NCBI GenBank assembly: GCA_930367205.1
Contig: OV884012.1
Span: forward strand, 50,489,239 to 50,553,238
From: Acanthosoma haemorrhoidale
Taxonomy: Eukaryota > Arthropoda > Insecta > Hemiptera > Acanthosomatidae
Direction: 5' to 3'
DNA: 64,000 bases
Each line of letters opens with the position of its first letter. Position 1 is the first letter of the stretch. Below are positions 58,272 through 64,000 of the stretch, in pieces. The notes under the pieces are model-generated. The model made no database searches. It was not told where the DNA came from and saw only the letters and a list, made by a program, of their open reading frames with translations. The position numbers and the translations under genes are program-made.

Positions 58272-59749
58272 TATCCATTACAGGATACAAATATCTAGTC
58301 TATAACTGACTCTAGTGCTTCGAGCAATAATTACTGTGTATTCCTATGGGTGTGACCACCTTCGTACGTAATAAATATTTCAAATTTACCAGAAGGGGAA
58401 ATCACCAACGATGAAAGTATCCAAGTCATAACGACCGGTGGGCAACAGAAGAAATTAAAGGTACTGATTGTGTTTCCGTGGATTGGTTGTCTTAATCACA
58501 TCGGCGGTCTAGATAAGACAAAACAGTGATATGATCGATGCGGCACCCCCGGGATTGCGTGAGCTCCGAAGCACTAAAGTGGCCACAAAGCAGAATGGCT
58601 GTACCGACTCGACCAATCACCAAAGGCTATCTTTATTTATGGTCCAGAATAATCTTCTGTTTTCATTAGCCAAATTGCTGGCCTCTCACAGTTCCCATCT
58701 TGTAGAATGTAATATCTTAATAAGACCAGGAGCTGATGGGCGTTCCGATCTATTTTATTAACTTCAACTTGCCAGATAATGGGGGGTATGCTAGGGTGTA
58801 AAATATAAATTCTATCTGGCCAACAGTTGATCTTAACGGAATACCATACGACCAAGGTTCGATGAAAGTTCATAAATGTTTGATTTATACATATAAATTA
58901 TTAATTAATGTATTACCTCTCAGGTACCAGAATTTTAATTAATTTATATCACACTGCAGATGAAATAGGAATGTTTGCGATTAAAACAAGTGTTTATGAT
59001 TATTTTTTAATTTTCTACATTAAAAAACTAACATTAGCTACATACATCATCATGTGGATAATTATCTTTCTATTATTGAATAGCCTAGACAATAAAAAAT
59101 TGAAATTCGTGTAAGTAGATCTACTAATTATTTTATGGGTATTGTTATTTAAAATTAGCTCACTATAAAACTGCTCTTTTGGCAAAAATTATGGGCCATA
59201 ATTCAAGTCGTTTCTAAAAATTAACTAGCCATAAAGAAAAGCATAACCCCTCCTGTAGAGAAATATCCTTCTTTACAGGTTCATTAAGAATAACTGCCCT
59301 GAGGTTAACTACCGGAAACCCACCAAGCACCGTCTCAGTGGTTTTAGACTCTAATAATTATACGCTATGGCAAACACTTAACGTGTCTTCTTCTGGATAG
59401 CAACATTATGCTTATTAATATAATAATAATAGGCTTCTCAACAGTTAGGCATATTTACATCAAATTTAACACTGTTCTGGCTGAGAATGCTGGAGGGAAA
59501 AACATTGGTTTGGAGGGGCGGTCTACCGCTTCTGGCCCTTTCCACTGCTCATTTAGTTTCTTTTAGTGAGTTGACTGTAATATTGTGTGCAGCGTCCACT
59601 AACTTCATAAGATGAATCACCCTATACTCTATTGTATGAATATAGTAAACAAATTTAAATAACATTACCTAAATATAAATCATTGTAAATATGGTAAACA
59701 ATAAAACATGCTGCTAGGGCCAATTAGTTATATGAGCTGGGTCACCAGC
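58272..59749. other. Non-coding region
   Basis: AT-rich apart from islands at about 58420-58760 and 59280-59340. No gene recognised. Confidence 0.5.
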
Positions 59750-60475
59750 TGTCAGGGCAGGTATATAGAACCAACCGCCGGGAGACCTTCCCGGCTCACG
59801 TCCCTTTGTCACAGGACAAAGGAAACCGTATACTCAAAATTCATTGGGCACTACAAAAGCAGTCCTTATTGGCTACTGACGGAGCCAGCTGGGTATTAAG
59901 GGCCGGCGGTTTGGGGTCTGTATATCATTCTCCTGACAACTAAACTGGCTCGTGGCTGCTCTGCTTGAAACTCTGAAACTTGCTGCTTCTTTATGAAAAA
60001 CCTCTGCATCTCTTTCTCTCCTCACCTCGCTACGCTCCTAGTCCGGCGTTGTCAGGCCCCACACCTTCCTAGGGGGAATCTCTGCCTTCGTCTCGCTAAA
60101 TCTAGCACCTCCTTGAGAGAGACCTAGTGGACAACGGTTGTCGTGGCCCTGCAAACTTACCAAGCCGTGTTTCCCACGGCGATTCAGTCTGCCTCTCTCC
60201 GGTTAACCCTCACCTTTGGGATCCGGACGGATTTCACCTACCCTCAGATACCGAGTGTGAATACGTGGTCATTCCAAGACCACACAAACTACCTACACTT
60301 CCTACCCTATACCTCTTCTCCTGAAAATAGTGCATTGTCGGGGCACATACCTATCAAAAAATGGAGTCAGATAATAAAGCCGTCATGAAACGACTGTCCA
60401 GGTTATAAACGCAAGCAACCTTCACTTCGTCACCAGGGCTAGGGTAACTAGGCACCCTCTCGTGACGACCCGACA
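59750..60475 (+). repeat. LTR-like repeat, probable solo LTR
   Basis: 726 bp starting TGTCAGGG and ending CCCGACA, near-complementary termini of the TG...CA type. A TATTAAG TATA-like word lies at about 59892, followed by pyrimidine-rich sequence. The final 140 bases align with 33757-33895 and the segment 60215-60475 aligns with 218-401. No internal retroelement sequence flanks it on either side, and I see no clean target duplication. The left boundary is an inference. Confidence 0.5.
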
Positions 60476-60883
60476 TTGTGCTTTATTTGAATATAACTTA
60501 AAGATCTAAAATTTTCGTTTCCATACCTTTTTTTAGAGGACGATGCCGCTGATATTTATTCCACTTAACTTAAAGCGCTTACTTTTTCAAAGCATTGTCA
60601 AACTTTCGCGGTCCAGAAAACTTAATCCTTTCCACCCCCAACTCCCTACGCTAACCCTTTGTTGAAACATTATTATTTTCTGTTAGTCACAATTTTGTGG
60701 CGTTCCGTAAAAAACTTTCTTGCGAAAGTCTGAAGTCATCTCTTTGAAACTTCGGATTAAAATACTTAACTATCGAGTTGGATCGGATAAAATATCAGAT
60801 TTATTTATTTTCATGAAATCATTAAATTAAATTAAATAACAAATTGAAGTAAGAATCCATCTCTTGTTCACAAGACTAACACA
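60476..60883. other. Non-coding region
   Basis: Carries a short stretch (about 60676-60720) similar to 11586-11632. Nothing else recognised. Confidence 0.45.
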
Positions 60884-61568
60884 ATGGCTATTAAATTAAT
60901 CTGTAGATACATTTTATATGTATCAGTTTATTGTGAACTGTTCAAAAGTTTGCCTATTGTTTTCTATCATCTGAAGCAATTACGATTCATATTCTTATAT
61001 AAATTTAAAATTGGATGCAATGCTTCCGAAGCCTTTCTAAACGTCAATATGGTTTTTAGTGATGGTACAGTGAGTGAAAGAACTGTATATTGACGGTTCT
61101 TTAGATTTCAATCCGGTAATACAAGTCTCGAGAACGAATCTCGAGAAAGGCCAAAAACAAAGCTGGATGATGATGAATTAAAGGCTTTGGCAGAGGCCAA
61201 TCCACATCAGACCAGTGGAGAACTTTCTAAACACTTAAACGTCATCCAGGCTTCTGTTATACACCTTCGTGCTACTGGGAAAACAAAAAAAATGGATAAT
61301 TATTACCACATGACCTAATTAATAATAAATTAACTTTTAAAAAATGCGTAATCTGATGACAGAGGTTTTATCACATCCACCATATTCACCTGCCTGACTT
61401 GTCGCTGGATATTATTTTTTCAAAGCGTTTGATGCATATTAAAAAACTAAAATATAAAAACCAGGTAAAATTTTAGTTTTTCGAATTTATTGATTCAAGG
61501 GCGAAAAAAAAAATCTTGTTGGGCGTTGGGAGAAATATATTGAAGCTAATGGAAGTTATTTAGAATAA
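60884..61568 (+). pseudogene. Mariner (irritans-like) transposase with internal deletion
   Basis: The N-terminal part is well kept. It reads HLKQLRFIFLYKFKIGCNASEAFLNVN, F-DGTVSERTV (first helix-turn-helix), then SLENE, then KLDDDELKALAEANPHQTSGELSKHLNV and H-LRATGK-KKMDN (second helix-turn-helix), and a trace of the following HELT. The sequence then jumps straight to SHPPYSP and the third catalytic Asp region (now frameshifted), and ends RWEKYIEANGSYLE before TAA at 61566-61568, the usual mariner C-terminus. Some 130-150 residues, with the first two catalytic Asp, are missing. I could not identify its TIRs. Confidence 0.85.
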
Positions 61569-63059
61569 AAATAATACCGTTAAAGTTTGCGTTTTCTTTA
61601 ATTTTCCTCATGCCATAGGAACTGGCATTTTATCCCTCCCAACCCAATATAAGCGTTATAAATGTAGTGTAGGTGATAAAAATGCTTGAAATTTTAAATC
61701 TTTTTAAAATTAAATACAAACAATGTTTCTTGAAGGGAAAATAAAAAAAAATAACTCGAAATTTTATTTCTGAAACAAAACGGTAGTAAACTTATTCAAT
61801 CAACCTCTTCACCCTATTCTGTTATTCATAAAGAAGTGATAGCCAACACAAACACGCTTGATATTCATAAACGTAGATGTTGAGTATCACTAATGGTAAT
61901 GATATTATAAAAATTCATTAAAAAAAGTCTAAAGCACTTTTCAGTTTTGACGATTGTTCAGTTAATAATTAATTCTAGATTAAGAAGAGCACATGTTAAT
62001 GTGTGTTTTAATCCCTTACATTTTTATCGCTCTTGTGAATATATAGTAGCTAATTTAGAAAAGTTGTTCACCTGAAATTTTGGCATACCTACACGAAACA
62101 CTAATTAAAACATTTTTTTAATAGTAAATTTTTGCATTATGGCTTCACTAAGCGCAAATCATACCAAAATTTCAGGTTCTGATTTTTACCACGTTTTTAG
62201 TTTCCATCAAAATTGAGATTGGGGTTGGATCAATACAGTTTGGCCAAACCGGTGAGCTAGGTCGCGTCAACTGGTACATGACCTGGGTTATCGGGTCTGA
62301 AGTTCATGAGGTTTCATCTTTGTCCACATTGTACGTAAGATTAGATTACAGTATCACACACATATGCAGATTAAATCAGTTTTCCAGATTTATACATATG
62401 TACATATTTTGTTATGCTATACATATTTTTCTATTATTCTAACAAAAAACCTGATAACTTTACCATAGTACAAGAAAATAATTTACAATAAACAGCCTAT
62501 TATATGTCTAGAATGACTAGACTCACTCAACTCTCATATATAACTCTCGTATATAATATAAGCAAGTGGGTGCTCAGTAAATACTTCAATATTTTTTTTT
62601 CGTTTGGTTAAAGCAGTATATTGAAGGAGAAATGTATAAAGGAAAACTTGCTATCCACTGATGGTGTCCTCTGGTGGTGAAAACGGCGAACCCTATCTAC
62701 CACCCTGGTGCACTGAACCAATTAGTATCAGGAAATCCAAGTCATAAACTTTGTGGGTGGCAGACTGTTTTTATAAAAGCGTTGACTGATATGGTTTCAC
62801 AATATTACTTGACGTACGGATACTGAAAAATGCTCTAAGTTAAAAGTTTATAACCTGGAAAATTTATCGTTATTAACCCTCCTTCATAAAAGTTGCCACT
62901 AGTCACAAAAACATAAAAGCTGGGGCCATCCCGTTATCCCTCGTTTTCCGTTCAGACCCGTTATCATTACAATTTTCAAACTAGGTAAATAATAATCCAC
63001 AAATATTAACAATTATTTCGTTTATTAAAATTATAAAGTAACAGACCGTACATATATAA
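61569..63059. other. AT-rich non-coding region
   Basis: No gene or repeat recognised. A moderately GC-rich patch (62200-62330) shows no motif. Confidence 0.5.
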
Positions 63060-63410
63060 ATTTATGATTTTGAATTTATATCTTATTTACATTTATGATT
63101 TTGAATGGTCGTCACGATTTTATCAATAATATCTCTCATGATATTTACGTGGACGGAAACACAACTTCACTTAATCTTCGACCCCTCGTGCATTCCCTTT
63201 TGGTCCGGGAAGGTTTATCAAAATATTTGAGGCAGGCGTGCTTGCATTTGGTAGCATGAAAGACTTGTGTTTCATTACCTATTTCAAGTATCATATTCAT
63301 CATCCTGATGGTTTTCAACAATGAAATCATTACTCTGAACCAATTTAAATAAATCTTCATCTGTATCACAAGTTGACAGCACGCCATCATGAGATTAGGA
63401 GGCTATTTCG
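63060..63410 (-). pseudogene. PiggyBac-like transposase N-terminal fragment, disabled
   Basis: Across minus-strand frames I read an acidic segment (DGVLSTCDTDEDLF, then QDDEYDT), then SNILINLPGPKGNARG, then a frameshift and IIDKIVTTIQ. In piggyBac-type transposases an acidic N-terminus is followed by a (N)-x-PGP-x-G-x-AR motif and then an F-x-x-E-I-x-D-x-I-V-x-x-T-N helix, so order and spacing fit. The catalytic DDD core is not present. Stops interrupt all frames. The assignment rests on the PGPKG-x-AR motif and its neighbours. Confidence 0.5.
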
Positions 63411-64000
63411 TTGATTTTGTCATACAATTTCTTATCAAATTGTTCTTGCTGCCCCCTAAATTCAGCTTATATCATCTATTGTGGTGAAGTAAACTTATAA
63501 ACAGCTGGAGGCCATGATTTTAGAAAATAGAAGTCTGAAACAATGCCGTAAGTTAGGAGCATTATTATAAACAATGGATCACTTCCTACCCAGGTGCCCC
63601 TTACCACATTCGATGTTAGTTCTGCTCTTGGGGAAATGGAAGACGAGATATGAGCATTCATCTGTTACTAACAAGCCGGATCGGATTCAACCCCTACGTT
63701 TATAGAAGTGGATTAACACATCAGGTATAATATAACTGGTGTTAAAAGTAAGGTAGGTTCAAATATTGAGATATTAACTTCAGATGGCAGTCTTAGAACC
63801 AATCACACATCCTAAAGAAATAGATTTTACAATTTTAAAAGTCAGCAAACTAATCACTGATATGTAAAATATATAAACAAACTGGTTGCCTTCCATTCTT
63901 AGGAGAGTGAAACAACTTTCACTGTGAAGTTTAACTGACTTAATCATGTTATCAATACGTTAAAAATAAAAATAAAAGCAATTAAATTAAACAATAATAA
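63411..64000. other. AT-rich non-coding region to the window end
   Basis: No gene recognised. The 61-codon minus-strand frame at 63476-63661 shows no known motif. Confidence 0.45.

Noticed and set aside
1..64000. CRISPR array, bacterial operons, rRNA genes
   Set aside because: No regularly spaced direct repeats, no ribosome-binding-site-led gene runs and no rRNA sequence. The content is eukaryotic transposons.

Overview
The window looks like eukaryotic, insect-type genomic DNA: strongly AT-rich, with no operons or ribosome-binding sites and no host gene that I can recognise. All interpretable coding sequence belongs to transposable elements of kinds common in arthropods: Jockey-like non-LTR elements, a DUF4780-type non-LTR element, errantivirus/Ty3-type LTR elements, Tc1/mariner, pogo/Tigger and piggyBac-like transposons, and MITEs. 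The species cannot be named from the sequence, and small host exons could be missed by eye.

Layout. 1-401: a scrap of reverse transcriptase (RT) and the 3' part of an LTR-like repeat. 0.4-25.5 kb: mostly AT-rich non-coding DNA holding two copies of a TIR-bearing MITE (8908-9155, 10946-11178), a 5'-truncated Jockey-like copy with a 15 bp target-site duplication (TSD) (11886-12795), a hairpin-rich repeat (13527-13786), a decayed minus-strand Ty3-type pol split by an insert carrying an (AT)36 tract (16.15-17.96 kb), and a dead Tigger/pogo transposase (22959-24265). 25.5-39.6 kb is a transposon nest. A DUF4780-type element (25570-30598) is split by a full ORF2 of a Jockey-like element on the minus strand (26890-29932). 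It is followed by another hairpin repeat, an RT scrap, an LTR-like repeat split by an RT-only Jockey-like element (31503-33408), another RT scrap, and a longer but disabled Jockey-like copy (35876-39563). 39.6-49.7 kb is non-coding with two tRNA-like pol III promoter relics. 49711-53275 is a degenerate errantivirus-like element with both LTRs. 53.3-64 kb holds a mariner deletion derivative with both TIRs (57689-58269), an LTR-like repeat (59750-60475), an internally deleted mariner (60.88-61.57 kb) and a piggyBac-like remnant (63.06-63.41 kb).

The most interesting signal is in the Jockey-like family at 27-30 kb and 36-39.6 kb. ORF1 and ORF2 lie in the same frame, separated by a single TAA, and there is not one in-frame ATG in the 896-codon intact ORF2. 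The 313-codon ORF1 remnant and the endonuclease ORF of the second copy also have none. An unrelated RT ORF 2 kb away has 12 methionines in about 530 codons. This suggests a methionine-depleted polyprotein that reaches ORF2 by stop-codon readthrough or non-AUG reinitiation.
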